Shown: positions 34,161 through 43,288 of the stretch, piece after piece
Position numbering within the stretch: the stretch's first letter is position 1
How the letters are laid out: each line of letters opens with the position of its first letter
DNA from: Bryobacterales bacterium F-183
GTDB taxonomy: Bacteria > Acidobacteriota > Terriglobia > Bryobacterales > Bryobacteraceae
Direction: 5' to 3'
DNA: 64,000 nt
NCBI GenBank assembly: GCA_016865505.2
Contig: AP025252.1
Location: 5,044,137 to 5,108,136 of the forward strand
Notes under the pieces: model-generated
The model's input: the letters and a program-made list of their open reading frames with translations, nothing else
What the model was told of the DNA's origin: nothing
Databases searched by the model: none
Position numbers and translations under genes: made by a program

Positions 34161-35431
34161 GCCAGTACGCTCTTCACCGCACGAACTGCCTCGTCGATCT
34201 CATCCATCGTGTTGTAGATGTGCGGCGAGAATCGCAACCCCGAAGCATCGCCACTCTCAGTCGCAGCAATCGCAATCCGCTTGCTATCCCACAGCCGCTT
34301 ATTCTGCGCGCCAGGCGACCCGTTCCCTGCCACCACCTTCACCACGCCGCCGCTCAACTCGCTCTCCAGATTCGTACGTACCGTCACACCCGGCAGCGCC
34401 CGCATCTTCTCGTTGAGGGACTTCGTCAGATACCGCAACCGCGCCTCTACCTGATCCATCCCGATCAGATTCAGAAAGTCGACAGCGGGCTCCAGCGCCA
34501 CAAGCCTCGGATCGTCTCTCTGCCCGAACACCTCCAGCCGGTCCGCACCCGTCAGCGAATCACTCCACCCGGCGCTCACCACCGACGGCCACACCTGCGC
34601 CTGCCGCTCACTCCGGATGTACAGGATGCCCGCTTCGAGGGGCCCCATGGCCCACTTGTGCGTACTCGACGAATAGGAGTCGCACCCGATCCCCGCCAGA
34701 TCCACACGCAACGCACCAAAGCTCTGCGCCCCATCCAGATGGAACCAGATGTTGCCGTTGCTATGCGCCAGCGCCGCCAGTTCCTTCGCCGGAAACTGCA
34801 GCCCCGCCGTATTCGTCACGTGCGACACCGAGATCACCCGCGTCCGCGGCGTAATCGCTTTCTTGAACTGCTCGACAATCGCATCCTTCGACGCACCCGG
34901 CACAGGCACCGGCAAGGTCTTCACCACAAACTTCTCGCGTGACGCCCGTACCTTCCACGAGCTCTCGTTGGACGGATGATTGTGCGCGGTGATCAACACC
35001 TCGTCGCCGGGCTGGAAATCGAGCCCATGCACGATCAGGTTATTACTCTCGCTCGTATTCCGCGTCAGCGTGATCTCGCTCGGCTTGGCATGCAGCAGAT
35101 CCGCCAGCTTCCCCCGCAGCCGCGTACGCAGCGCCGTATACTTCGCGCGGTTCTGAAACGACGGGTTTGCCTCAAAGTCCCGCAGATACTCGGCATGTTT
35201 ATCCAGCACCCCGCGCGACGCCGGACAGATGTTGGCGGCATTGAAGTACAGCAGCCCGTCCTCAAGTGGGAACTGCTTCTTCACCAGTCTCCAGAAGTCT
35301 TCGTTGTTGGGGGTTGCGGATGCAGACGCAGCCTTGAGCAGGGCGGACATCGCAGTCCAGGTGGACGCCGCGCGAACGGCGTTGCGGAACAGAGAGCGGC
35401 GGGAACTACTGCCAACAGCGGAAAAGGGCAT
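34157..35431 (-). CDS. Exported class V PLP-dependent enzyme, second copy of the type
   Basis: A 424-residue fold-type I PLP enzyme of aminotransferase class V. The N-terminus SSSRRSLFRNAVRA followed by a hydrophobic stretch is a twin-arginine-type signal. DGAQSFG carries the Asp that contacts PLP and STHKW the Schiff-base Lys. It is related to, but clearly different from, the enzyme at 12690-13934, and like it appears to be exported already folded with cofactor. The substrate is unknown; family relatives include isopenicillin-N epimerase and cysteine desulfurase or lyase enzymes. The start at 35431 is chosen because AAGGAG lies 13 bases upstream; the open frame extends 78 bases further. It is convergent with the DUF4123 gene. 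Confidence 0.8.
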   Translation of the reverse strand: MPFSAVGSSSRRSLFRNAVRAASTWTAMSALLKAASASATPNNEDFWRLVKKQFPLEDGLLYFNAANICPASRGVLDKHAEYLRDFEANPSFQNRAKYTALRTRLRGKLADLLHAKPSEITLTRNTSESNNLIVHGLDFQPGDEVLITAHNHPSNESSWKVRASREKFVVKTLPVPVPGASKDAIVEQFKKAITPRTRVISVSHVTNTAGLQFPAKELAALAHSNGNIWFHLDGAQSFGALRVDLAGIGCDSYSSSTHKWAMGPLEAGILYIRSERQAQVWPSVVSAGWSDSLTGADRLEVFGQRDDPRLVALEPAVDFLNLIGMDQVEARLRYLTKSLNEKMRALPGVTVRTNLESELSGGVVKVVAGNGSPGAQNKRLWDSKRIAIAATESGDASGLRFSPHIYNTMDEIDEAVRAVKSVLA

Positions 35432-35467
35432 GAAACCGGCAAAACTCCTTTGGCCGATTGTAGCCCC

Positions 35468-35519
35468 GAAAATAGAAACGCGGCACGGCATCCTCAAAAA
35501 AAAGGACACCGTGCCGCGT
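35468..35519 (-). terminator. Rho-independent terminator of the small secreted protein gene
   Basis: On the minus strand an 11-base-pair GC-rich stem (arms 35509-35519 and 35478-35488), with an inner loop containing eight T, is followed by TTTCTATTTT. It lies 31 bases beyond the stop at 35551 and upstream of the PLP enzyme gene. Confidence 0.8.
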
Positions 35520-35550
35520 ATAAAATCTTGCGGCGTGCTAGCCGGCGAGG

Positions 35551-35910
35551 TTAGTTGGCGCGCTTCGCCGTAACTTCGTTCATCCGGTCGCCACCCTCGC
35601 GGCCCACCTTCAGCTTCAGTTCATCCCCAGCCAGCGTACCCTCATACAGCATCTTCATCGTGTTGCCATTGAACTCGCGAACAACGGCGAACGAGATCTT
35701 GTCTCCGTTCACCTTGCCCTCCGAGATCTCGGTGTCTCCGCCCATGCCGGAAACCGTGCCGGTCAAGCTCGACCCGCTCTGCTTCAGGTTCATGGTGGTG
35801 GTGCGAGTCTGCCCGCCGCGGCCAGGCATCTCGGCTGTCCACTTCCCGGTGACATCGGCGCCAAACGCCATGGCAGCAAGGGCAAGCGTGGCAAGAATTA
35901 CTTTTTTCAT
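35551..35910 (-). CDS. Small secreted protein of acidobacterial type
   Basis: A 119-residue protein with a signal peptide (MKKVILATLALAAMAFGA). The mature part (VTGKWTAEMPGRGGQTRTTTMNLKQ..., then SGSSLTGTVSG and KISFAVVREFNGNTMKMLYEGTL) is a short all-beta domain of the kind found in many copies in Solibacter-like genomes. It may form a small lipocalin-like or immunoglobulin-like barrel. Function is unknown. AAAGGA precedes the ATG at 35910, and a good terminator follows the stop, so it is probably a single-gene transcript. Confidence 0.75.
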   Translation of the reverse strand: MKKVILATLALAAMAFGADVTGKWTAEMPGRGGQTRTTTMNLKQSGSSLTGTVSGMGGDTEISEGKVNGDKISFAVVREFNGNTMKMLYEGTLAGDELKLKVGREGGDRMNEVTAKRAN

Positions 35911-36002
35911 TCGGACTGGAATTCCTTTCCGAAGTATTGACCCCGGCCATCGGCCCCCGCGTTACGGGGTTTACAAGAATTTAATGGTTGCGTACGTTCT
36001 GT

Positions 36003-37151
36003 TTACGCGACCACAAGCTCTTCCGTCGCCGGCTCCCAAACCAACTTCTGCGCGACCTTGCGAATATGTCGAGCCGTCGATGTGCTCTGGTCGAACAGTC
36101 GGCCCGCGCGCATCGCCTCGCTCACTTTACGATCGTCAAAGTTGATCTCTGCCAGCACCGGCGCACCCACCTCCGCCGCAATGCGCGCTGACGACACGGC
36201 TACCTGCCCTGGAAACCGTGTGTATAGCAGCCCCGTCCGCCGCCCGATCCCCAGCTTCTCCAAAAACCGGAACCGCTCCGTCGCAAGCTGAATCGCACCC
36301 GGGTCGCTCGACGTCACCAGAAACACCCGTGCCGACCGCCGCAGGATCTCGAGCGAGAAAGACTCGGTATTGCCCGTCAAATCCGCGCAAATTGCCGCAT
36401 ACCGTCCACGCGCGCAATCAATCACCTGCCGTACCTGATTCGGTGTCAGCGGATGCCGCGGGTTATGCCGCCCGCCGGTGATGACGTCCACCCCGTCGTA
36501 CTTCGCGACAAACTGATTCCAGTACATCTCCCCCAGCGGGACCCCGGTCTCAATCATCTCGATCAGCGAATACGCATGGCGCCGCTCAAACAGATACCGG
36601 CTCAAGCCCGACGCCAGGTCAAGGTCGAGCAGCAACACCCGCTCGTCATCGCCGAATTCCTGTGCAATCGATCCCAGCGCTACCCCAAAGTGACAGGCCA
36701 GTTGCGACGTCCCGCTGCCGCCCTTCCCTGGAAGGAACGAAAACAACTGCGGAATCACCTCAAAGTGCGCAGCCGCCCGGAGGTCGTCAAACACCTGCCG
36801 GATCACATCCAGGAACTGGCTACGAACAATCGGGACCGGGACAAATCCCTTGAGACCCCAGTGCATCAGCTCACGCACGGTGCGCTGGTCTGTGTACTGG
36901 CTAAGCGCCACCACCGGAACGTCCGGCGAATGACGGTCCAACTGACGCATGAACTCGCTCACCGATAGCATCGACTCGACTACGAGCAGAACCACCTCGG
37001 GTTGATTCACCTGCAGGATGCGGGAGATCTCAATTTCACCGGGAATACGCGCCAGATCCGTGACCTCAGCCCCAAGGCCGACGTCCGTCAACAGATCGCG
37101 TGTTCTGCGCCGTAACTCATCGTCACCGCCAAGGATCAGGACCCGGTGCAA
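36003..37151 (-). CDS. CpaE/TadZ-like ATPase with receiver-like N-terminus
   Basis: A 382-residue protein. Residues 1-125 resemble a degenerate response-regulator receiver (RVLILGGDDELRRRTRDLL, then PEVVLLVVES). Residues about 135-380 form a ParA/MinD-type ATPase with a deviant Walker A reading GKGGSGTS and a later LLLDLDLASG. CpaE and TadZ proteins place pilus machinery at the cell pole. No other tad or cpa genes are in the window, so its partners are unknown. It starts with TTG, supported by GGAGG at the right distance. It is divergent from the HD-GYP/GGDEF gene, 94 bases away; the pairing hints at a surface or motility pathway. Confidence 0.82.
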   Translation of the reverse strand: MHRVLILGGDDELRRRTRDLLTDVGLGAEVTDLARIPGEIEISRILQVNQPEVVLLVVESMLSVSEFMRQLDRHSPDVPVVALSQYTDQRTVRELMHWGLKGFVPVPIVRSQFLDVIRQVFDDLRAAAHFEVIPQLFSFLPGKGGSGTSQLACHFGVALGSIAQEFGDDERVLLLDLDLASGLSRYLFERRHAYSLIEMIETGVPLGEMYWNQFVAKYDGVDVITGGRHNPRHPLTPNQVRQVIDCARGRYAAICADLTGNTESFSLEILRRSARVFLVTSSDPGAIQLATERFRFLEKLGIGRRTGLLYTRFPGQVAVSSARIAAEVGAPVLAEINFDDRKVSEAMRAGRLFDQSTSTARHIRKVAQKLVWEPATEELVVA

Positions 37152-37245
37152 CGAATTCCTCCACTTAGTGATATCGGCTGACCAGTCTCGATACCTTAGA
37201 GGACTGTAGCGAATAGCTGAGAACGCCGATAAGTGTGAGGAAGCG

Positions 37246-39738
37246 GTGACTGACTCTCAATCCTCGGGCTCGGAAAATCGGTCGTTCGGCGTCGCAATTC
37301 TGCTCGGCTTAGCCGGCATCGGTGCGCTCGCCTGGTCGGGCGTCTCCCCAGCCTCCGTCGGCCCCGAACGCTACGTCTGCTACGCCACAGTCGCCCTCAT
37401 CTCTGCCGCCCTCCGCATCACCCGCTCCAGCCTCCCCGGCGGCACCTCGATGGCCTTTCTTTTCATCCTGATATCGCTGATGGAGCTGTCGGCGGCGCAG
37501 ACCCTCGTGCTCTCCTCGGTGGCCGTCCTCATCGTGTCTCCGTTACAAGCGGAACGCCGTCATCGCCTGCTCCTCACGCTCTCGGACCTTCTCGCCATCG
37601 GCGCCGGTACCATGGCCGCCCACGAGGTCTACCGTTATCCCGGCCTCGCCAACCAGCACATCGAGCCTGCCGTACGCTTCGTCGCCGCCGCCGCCGCGTG
37701 CTTCTTCGCCATGGCAGTACCCGCATTCCTGATCACCGGCGCTACGGACCCGACGGTCAGCCGCCGGAAGTACGCGTACTCCCTGCTACTGACAATGCCG
37801 TACTACCTGGTCGCGGGCGCCGTCACCGGAGCCTTCGCCGCCAGCGCCCATGCCTGGAACTGGCAGAGCATGCTCGCCTACATGCCCTTCGCCTTCCTCC
37901 TTTGGCGTTCCTACCGCGTCTACATCAGCCGTCTGGAAGCGCACCGCCAGCACAGCAAGGAAATTGACGACCTCCACCTCCGTACCATCGAAACCCTGGC
38001 TCTAGCCATCGGCGCGCGGGACCGCGAAATGAGCCGCCACCTCGAGCGCGTGCAAGTGTACGCTGTCGAACTCGGCAAGGCCCTCAACCTCTCCCGCAAC
38101 GAACTCGAAGGGCTAAAAGCCGCCGCTCTCCTGCACGACATCGGCAAGCTCGGCGTCCCCGAACACATCATCTCGAAGCCCGGCCGCCTCACGCCCGAAG
38201 AGTTCGAGAAGATGCGCGTCCACCCCATGGTCGGCGCGGAAATCCTCCAGCGTGCAGACTTCCCGTACCCCGTCGTCGAGTACGTCCGCCATCACCATGA
38301 GCGTTGGGACGGCTCCGGTTACCCCGACGGTCTGAAGGGCGAAGCGATCCCGATCGGCGCGCGTATTCTCACTGTCGTAGACTGCCTCGACGCCCTCGCG
38401 TCAGACCGTCAGTACCGTCGCGCGATCCCCGTCGAACAAGCGGTCGATCAAATGTCGTCGGACTCCGGCAAACAGTTTGACCCGCGCATCTTCGCGCTCC
38501 TCCGCAAGCACTACCAGAAGTGGGAACGAAAGCTCGCCACCGCGCGAACCCAGCGGGAAGAAGAAAAAGGCCTCGCCCCGGCAGAAGTCTTTGATCGCGT
38601 CGTACGCACCATCGGCTCCACCACCGCCGAGGTCAACTCGCTTTACGAACTCACGCAGGAACTCGGCACATCCCTGAGCCTCGCCCACACGTTCAGCGTC
38701 GTATCCTCAGGCCTCCGTCGCTTGGTCAAGTTCCAAGGCATCGCTGTGTACCTCCGCCGTCGCGATCGCTTGCAGGCCCGTCATCTCGACGGCTTCCCTT
38801 CAAAGCCCGACATGATGGAACTCGAAATCGGCGACGGTCTATCGGGACGCGTTGCCGGCACCGGCGGCTCCATTGTCAATGGCAACCCCGCGCGCGAAAG
38901 CACCAACCCGCTGGTGTCGATCCACTTCCAAAGCTTCCGCTCCGCCCTCTCCATCGCCCTGCCCGGCCCCGACACTGTGCTCGGCGTACTCACGCTCTAC
39001 AGCACAGAGCCCGACGCCTTCACGACAGACCATCTCCGCCGTCTGCAGGCGCTGATCCCCAAGCTCTCGCAAGCGGTCGCCAACGGCATGCTCTTCCAGC
39101 AGGCCGAAGACAAGGCGGGTACAGATCATCTCACGGGGCTTCCCAACGCCCACTCGCTGTACCTCCACCTGGACCACCAGATTGGTCTCAGCAAATGTAT
39201 GGGCGCCCCGCTCGCGGTCATCGTGTGCGACCTCAACGGCTTCAAGCAGGTCAACGACACGCTCGGCCATCTGGTCGGCAATCAGTTACTGCAAGCGGTA
39301 GGCGCAGCCCTGCGCGAAAGCTGCCGCGAGTACGATTTTGTAGCTAGAATGGGTGGCGACGAGTTTGTGATGATCGTGTCCGACGTACATGAAGACACCG
39401 TCGTCTCCAAGATTCGTTCTCTCCGAGAATCCATCAAAACGGCCAGCCAGAAGGTCTGCCAGGACGGCATGATCTACGGCAGCTTCGGCTTCGCCATGTA
39501 CCCGAAAGACGCGCAAACAGCCGACGAACTTCTCGCTCTTGCCGACCGCAACATGTATCGCGACAAACAGGAACAGAAGCAGTTGAACGGCCCTGCCCTC
39601 GCTGGCGTCCGGCCCTGGCGTCCCAGCATGCAACCGCCGGTCACCACCCAGCCGTCGCAAGACGCTTCTACTTCTTCACACCGAATTCGACCCGAATCTG
39701 GCGAGCATTCTTTTGAGCTAAGTCGCGATAAGGGCTAG
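37246..39738 (+). CDS. Membrane HD-GYP / GAF / GGDEF protein of c-di-GMP signalling
   Basis: An 830-residue protein. Residues about 12-225 form a multi-pass membrane domain of roughly six to eight segments. Then comes an HD-GYP phosphodiesterase domain (H297-D298; GYP at 358-360), a GAF-like region at about 470-600, and a GGDEF diguanylate cyclase domain with an intact GGDEF at 703-707. An RxxD inhibitory site lies five residues before it (R694 to D697). Both opposing activities appear intact, so it may switch between making and degrading c-di-GMP, or one may be regulatory. It starts with GTG, with TGAGGAAG six bases upstream. Its last 71 bases overlap the convergent gene. Confidence 0.88.
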   Translation: MTDSQSSGSENRSFGVAILLGLAGIGALAWSGVSPASVGPERYVCYATVALISAALRITRSSLPGGTSMAFLFILISLMELSAAQTLVLSSVAVLIVSPLQAERRHRLLLTLSDLLAIGAGTMAAHEVYRYPGLANQHIEPAVRFVAAAAACFFAMAVPAFLITGATDPTVSRRKYAYSLLLTMPYYLVAGAVTGAFAASAHAWNWQSMLAYMPFAFLLWRSYRVYISRLEAHRQHSKEIDDLHLRTIETLALAIGARDREMSRHLERVQVYAVELGKALNLSRNELEGLKAAALLHDIGKLGVPEHIISKPGRLTPEEFEKMRVHPMVGAEILQRADFPYPVVEYVRHHHERWDGSGYPDGLKGEAIPIGARILTVVDCLDALASDRQYRRAIPVEQAVDQMSSDSGKQFDPRIFALLRKHYQKWERKLATARTQREEEKGLAPAEVFDRVVRTIGSTTAEVNSLYELTQELGTSLSLAHTFSVVSSGLRRLVKFQGIAVYLRRRDRLQARHLDGFPSKPDMMELEIGDGLSGRVAGTGGSIVNGNPARESTNPLVSIHFQSFRSALSIALPGPDTVLGVLTLYSTEPDAFTTDHLRRLQALIPKLSQAVANGMLFQQAEDKAGTDHLTGLPNAHSLYLHLDHQIGLSKCMGAPLAVIVCDLNGFKQVNDTLGHLVGNQLLQAVGAALRESCREYDFVARMGGDEFVMIVSDVHEDTVVSKIRSLRESIKTASQKVCQDGMIYGSFGFAMYPKDAQTADELLALADRNMYRDKQEQKQLNGPALAGVRPWRPSMQPPVTTQPSQDASTSSHRIRPESGEHSFELSRDKG

Positions 39739-40588
39739 CCAGCTTCGCGCACTCCTCGCTGAACTTGATCGCCTCGGTAATCAACGCGCGATTCTTGGTC
39801 GGCTTCCCCAGGTTGTAGTTCGCCACACCCAGATAAAACAGCGTCGCAGGCTCCATCCCTGCCTGACCCCGCACCACCGGCAGCGCCACACGCAAAGCCT
39901 CATCGGCTTCCTTATACCGCTTCGCCTCCGCGTAGTTCACGCCGGCGATCCACTGCGCCGTACCCACAACCGTCGTCTTCTTCTTTTCCCAATCCGCTTC
40001 GCTCATCCCCTCGGGACGCGCCGCCGTCGGCATCACCGCAATCAACTTGGTCGCCGCGTCCGTGGCCTTATCCACTTCCTTCTGCTTCATGTACCCGTCC
40101 GCCAACACCAGCAGAAGATCCGGATTCTTCGGGTCAACTTCAATGCGCCGCACCGCCGCCGCCATCAACTGATCGCTCTTCCCCGTCTGGCTCAGCGTCG
40201 CCATATACGCCGGGTATGCTTTGCTCAAATACTCGCTCTTCGGATTCCGCTTTTCAATCGACTCCACCAGCGCGATCACCTTCTCCGGCGCAACGCCACC
40301 AATCGCCGTCGCGTACTCCGAATACTCCGTGTAAATGTCTACCTGCCGCGCGTAATCGACGGCATTGGTCCAACCCTCGACCTCGTCCGCCTTCTCCGGT
40401 TTCGGACTCGCTACCACCGCCCTCGCCGCGGCGGACGTCTTCTCCGCCCACTCCCGTACCCCATCGGCATCCTTCTTGCCCTCAGCCTCTTTGAGCTTCG
40501 CGTAAGCAGCCTCAACCTCGGCAGTACGGCTCGCTTGGGCACACAAAAGCGCAGCGCCGGCCAGCAAGGCCGCGATGTAAGTCTTCAT
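39668..40588 (-). CDS. Secreted TPR-like repeat protein
   Basis: A 306-residue protein with a signal peptide (MKTYIAALLAGAALLCA). The remainder is helical, with TPR-like pairs such as DPKNPDLLLVLADGYMKQKEVDKATDAATKL and ATLFYLGVANYNLGKP, which suggests a scaffold facing the periplasm. Function is unknown. The C-terminal coding part overlaps the convergent HD-GYP/GGDEF gene by 71 bases, the longest such overlap in the window. No good Shine-Dalgarno precedes the ATG. Confidence 0.75.
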   Translation of the reverse strand: MKTYIAALLAGAALLCAQASRTAEVEAAYAKLKEAEGKKDADGVREWAEKTSAAARAVVASPKPEKADEVEGWTNAVDYARQVDIYTEYSEYATAIGGVAPEKVIALVESIEKRNPKSEYLSKAYPAYMATLSQTGKSDQLMAAAVRRIEVDPKNPDLLLVLADGYMKQKEVDKATDAATKLIAVMPTAARPEGMSEADWEKKKTTVVGTAQWIAGVNYAEAKRYKEADEALRVALPVVRGQAGMEPATLFYLGVANYNLGKPTKNRALITEAIKFSEECAKLASPYRDLAQKNARQIRVEFGVKK

Positions 40589-40607
40589 GTTGAGAAAAAG
40601 TATAGCG

Positions 40608-41762
40608 CTACCGCGTCAGATGCAGAATCATCCCGCTATCCAGCGCCACCCACGCATGTCCGGCATCCACCACCGACATCGTTGCAAACGTACCCACAGC
40701 CCGGTAATCCACCGGCATCTCCGTCCACAACGACAAATCGGCGCTGCCGTGTATCCGCAACTTGCCGGGCAAAGGAGACTGCGCCATCGTACCGGGACGC
40801 TCAATCGCCGCCAGGAACCCGGACTTCGCACCCGTGAACCCAACATCGGTCACAAAGCTGTCCTTCCGCGCAAAAATAGGAGCGCTCTTGCCGGACACCC
40901 AATGCACCAGGTGCACCTCGGCCGAATAGTCAAAAGCGTGGTCGTACCGCAGCAGCGACATCGCCAAGGGACTCTCCGCCGGACCAAACCGCAACTTTGC
41001 CATCCGGCCAAACACTGGCGCCGTGTCGGACTTCCAGTTCTTCCCACCATCGGTTGTTTCCAGCGCAATCGATAGCTTCGGCCACTCCCGCTGCTTCATC
41101 GCCGCCTCAGGGTCTGCCCATGCTGGTACAGGCAGGTCTCTCGGACGCGGCGGTGTCGATCCACCCAGCACGATCCCACGTCCGTCCTTACGAAACGCAA
41201 TCCAGTTGTACGAAGTAAACTCGGGCTTCGCACTCGGCTTTGCCGCTTCCGCAACCGGCGTCCAAGTCTTGCCGCCATCTTCAGTCGCCAGCAACTGCTT
41301 CCGTACCCCAGCCACAAACCCGCGTTTGCTGTCCAGAAAGTGGATGGCATTCAAACCGGCCATGCCCTTCAACTTCTTCCACTCCAGGCCACGCTCTTCC
41401 GATTTGTAGATGCCCTTGTCAGTCAGCAGAAATACCTGCGAATCGTCCACAAACTGGATGTCAATCGGTACGTCCGGCGCCTGTACCTGCTTCCAGGTCA
41501 CGCCACCATCCCGCGTCAGCAGCACCACACCTTGCGGACGCTTGCGCTCGTACGTGATCACCCCGCACGCAGCCCCGCTGGTGACGCTTTGAAACTCAAG
41601 ATCCGTGATCGTCAGCTCAGACTTATCCTCATCGTAGAAGTACTGCATCTTCCACGACGCGGGACGTGTAACGGGTTCAGGCGCAGTCTGCGAAAGCAGC
41701 AGCGATGCCGCCCCAATCAGCGACCCTGCTGCAGCCACCCCAATGCCAATTCGTAGTTTCAT
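40608..41762 (-). CDS. BNR/YCF48-like repeat protein, secreted
   Basis: A 384-residue protein with an N-terminal signal or anchor segment (about residues 3-24). It contains repeats with Asp-box-like turns: TRDGGVTWKQV, ATEDGGKTWTPV, TTDGGKNWKSD. These mark a YCF48/BNR-type propeller like those of photosystem II assembly factors and sialidases. Catalytic sialidase residues are not evident, so a binding role is likelier. Its ATG overlaps the stop of the GAF gene by four bases. Confidence 0.8.
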   Translation of the reverse strand: MKLRIGIGVAAAGSLIGAASLLLSQTAPEPVTRPASWKMQYFYDEDKSELTITDLEFQSVTSGAACGVITYERKRPQGVVLLTRDGGVTWKQVQAPDVPIDIQFVDDSQVFLLTDKGIYKSEERGLEWKKLKGMAGLNAIHFLDSKRGFVAGVRKQLLATEDGGKTWTPVAEAAKPSAKPEFTSYNWIAFRKDGRGIVLGGSTPPRPRDLPVPAWADPEAAMKQREWPKLSIALETTDGGKNWKSDTAPVFGRMAKLRFGPAESPLAMSLLRYDHAFDYSAEVHLVHWVSGKSAPIFARKDSFVTDVGFTGAKSGFLAAIERPGTMAQSPLPGKLRIHGSADLSLWTEMPVDYRAVGTFATMSVVDAGHAWVALDSGMILHLTR

Positions 41763-42361
41763 CGCACCATCGGTGCCACCGGCACCATCGAAGCCAGCGC
41801 CAACTGCGCATGATTGGCTTCCTGCAATGCACTGGCCGGCATGCGCGACAGCAACAGCAGGCAGCCAATCTGCTCGCCCACCGTCGTCAGCAACTCCATC
41901 TCAAGCCCGCTGAACGCATGCGGCGCGCGATGCTGCACGTTCAACACACCAACCACTTTGTTGCGCGCAATCACTGGCGCCGAAAGAAATGCTTCGTATG
42001 TATCTTCCGGCAAATCCGCAAAATGCTTAAAGCGGGGATCCAAAAATGCTTCTCTTGAGATCGCCACAAAGCGGCGCTCCTTCGCTACCCACCCCGTCAG
42101 ACCTTCGCCAATCTTCAGACGAACCTGTCCAATCGTATTGGGTGCGGCATTGTTCGCGGCGCAAAGCACCAAATCGTCCCCGTCCATCAAATAGATGAGG
42201 CACGAATCGCAGTGCATGAAGTCCGTGATGAGCCCAATGATGCTATGCAGGTTGTCCTGCAGACTCAGATCACGCGCCATCAGCCGGCTGATTTTTTGAA
42301 ACAGCCGTACCTGCTCCTCGGTGCGCGCGAACTTCGCTTCTAAATCCTTGATTTTCGCCAC
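41759..42361 (-). CDS. GAF-domain protein
   Basis: A 200-residue cytoplasmic protein. Residues 1-20 form a short coiled coil, and residues about 25-170 a GAF domain with the typical SAPVIARNKVVGVLNV and IGEGLTGWVAKERR segments. GAF domains bind small molecules or redox cofactors; this one has no attached enzyme or HTH domain, so it may act by association. It starts with GTG, with GGAGG three bases upstream (a short spacing). It overlaps the propeller gene downstream by four bases, a likely coupled pair, and is divergent from the histone H1-like gene across 142 bases. Confidence 0.82.
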   Translation of the reverse strand: MAKIKDLEAKFARTEEQVRLFQKISRLMARDLSLQDNLHSIIGLITDFMHCDSCLIYLMDGDDLVLCAANNAAPNTIGQVRLKIGEGLTGWVAKERRFVAISREAFLDPRFKHFADLPEDTYEAFLSAPVIARNKVVGVLNVQHRAPHAFSGLEMELLTTVGEQIGCLLLLSRMPASALQEANHAQLALASMVPVAPMVR

Positions 42362-42503
42362 TCGCCTCCATTATCGCGCGTGGGCTGCATTCGGCAACTT
42401 TCGACGCGCCGCAATTCCCAGTCCCGTGCCGTTCATTGCATAATGATCGAAGCACTTCGCGGCAGTTCACAAGCCACGCGATCCATACTTGAGGAGATAT
42501 CCG

Positions 42504-43199
42504 ATGCGACAGTACCTGGCAGCACCCTCACCCGACGATGATGAACTGGACGAGATGTCGTTCGACGGAGACCCCGTAGACTCCGCTCGCGACATCGGCG
42601 ATTATTCCGATGAAATGGACGATGAATTGGTCCGCGAAACTCGTCCACCAGCGCCCGTAAGGCTCCCTCCGCCTCCTGCTCCGGTGCCCGTCAAGGAGCC
42701 CGAGCCCGAAGAAATCGCACCTCCCGTGCAAGCTGCGGCGCCAGAGCCTGCTCCCGTCGCGACTCCTGCTCCAGTGCGCAAAAAGGCCGAAAAAGCCCCT
42801 AAAACCGCACCTGCCAAGAAGACGGCCCCTGCTGGCAAGACTCCTGCTAAGAAAGTAGCAGCGAAGTCTGCTAAAACATCTAGCTCGAAAAATGTTGTAA
42901 AGCAGGCTATAGTAAAAAAGAGCGCGGTCAAGGCCGTACTCAAAAAAGCCACTGTAAAGAAGACATCCGTGACCAAGAAAACCGCTAAGAAAGCCGCCGC
43001 TCCGGCACCGAAGACCGCTGCGAAGAAAGTAGCAGCCCCCGCTAAGAAGGCCGCTCCGGCCAAGAAGGCGGCGCCTGCAAAGAAGGCCGCTCCGGCCAAG
43101 AAGGCCGCCCCCGCCAAGAAGGCTGCTCCGGCCAAGAAGGCCGCTCCTGCTAAGAAAGCTGCTGCTCCCGCCAAGAAGGCGGCAGCCAAGAAGAAGTAA
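42504..43199 (+). CDS. Histone H1-like Lys/Ala/Pro-rich protein with an acidic N-terminus
   Basis: A 231-residue protein. Residues 1-60 are strongly acidic (DDDELDEMSFDGD) and residues 60-95 Pro-rich. From about residue 95 on it is Lys/Ala/Pro-rich, ending with six exact KKAAPA units and two variants. This resembles bacterial histone H1-like or AlgP-type nucleoid proteins, which bind DNA through flexible basic tails. The ATG at 42504 has GAGGAG seven bases upstream, which rules out the nearby TTG. A strong terminator follows. The long acidic head may mask the basic tail. Confidence 0.85.
   Translation: MRQYLAAPSPDDDELDEMSFDGDPVDSARDIGDYSDEMDDELVRETRPPAPVRLPPPPAPVPVKEPEPEEIAPPVQAAAPEPAPVATPAPVRKKAEKAPKTAPAKKTAPAGKTPAKKVAAKSAKTSSSKNVVKQAIVKKSAVKAVLKKATVKKTSVTKKTAKKAAAPAPKTAAKKVAAPAKKAAPAKKAAPAKKAAPAKKAAPAKKAAPAKKAAPAKKAAAPAKKAAAKKK
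43044..43151 (+). repeat. Tandem 18-base repeat encoding KKAAPA
   Basis: Six consecutive 18-base units encode Lys-Lys-Ala-Ala-Pro-Ala. They are nearly identical in DNA (for example AAGAAGGCCGCTCCGGCC), differing mainly at third positions. A seventh unit with one extra Ala follows. Such repeats can change in number by slippage. Confidence 0.9.
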
Positions 43200-43235
43200 C
43201 AACTGTCAGGCGGGAAGGTGGATTCCCAAATGGCA

Positions 43236-43270
43236 AAAGGGCGGGATAACACCCGCCCTTTCTCTTTTTC
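43236..43270 (+). terminator. Rho-independent terminator of the H1-like gene
   Basis: A perfect 10-base-pair stem (arms 43236-43245 and 43252-43261) with a six-base loop is followed by TCTCTTTTTC on the plus strand. It lies between the H1-like gene and the convergent 70-residue gene; it may also act on the minus strand. Confidence 0.88.
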
Positions 43271-43288
43271 TGCAGGACCCGTTTCGCC

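Noticed and set aside
43044-43199. Short direct repeats considered as a CRISPR-like array
   Set aside because: The repeats are contiguous 18-base coding units without spacers.
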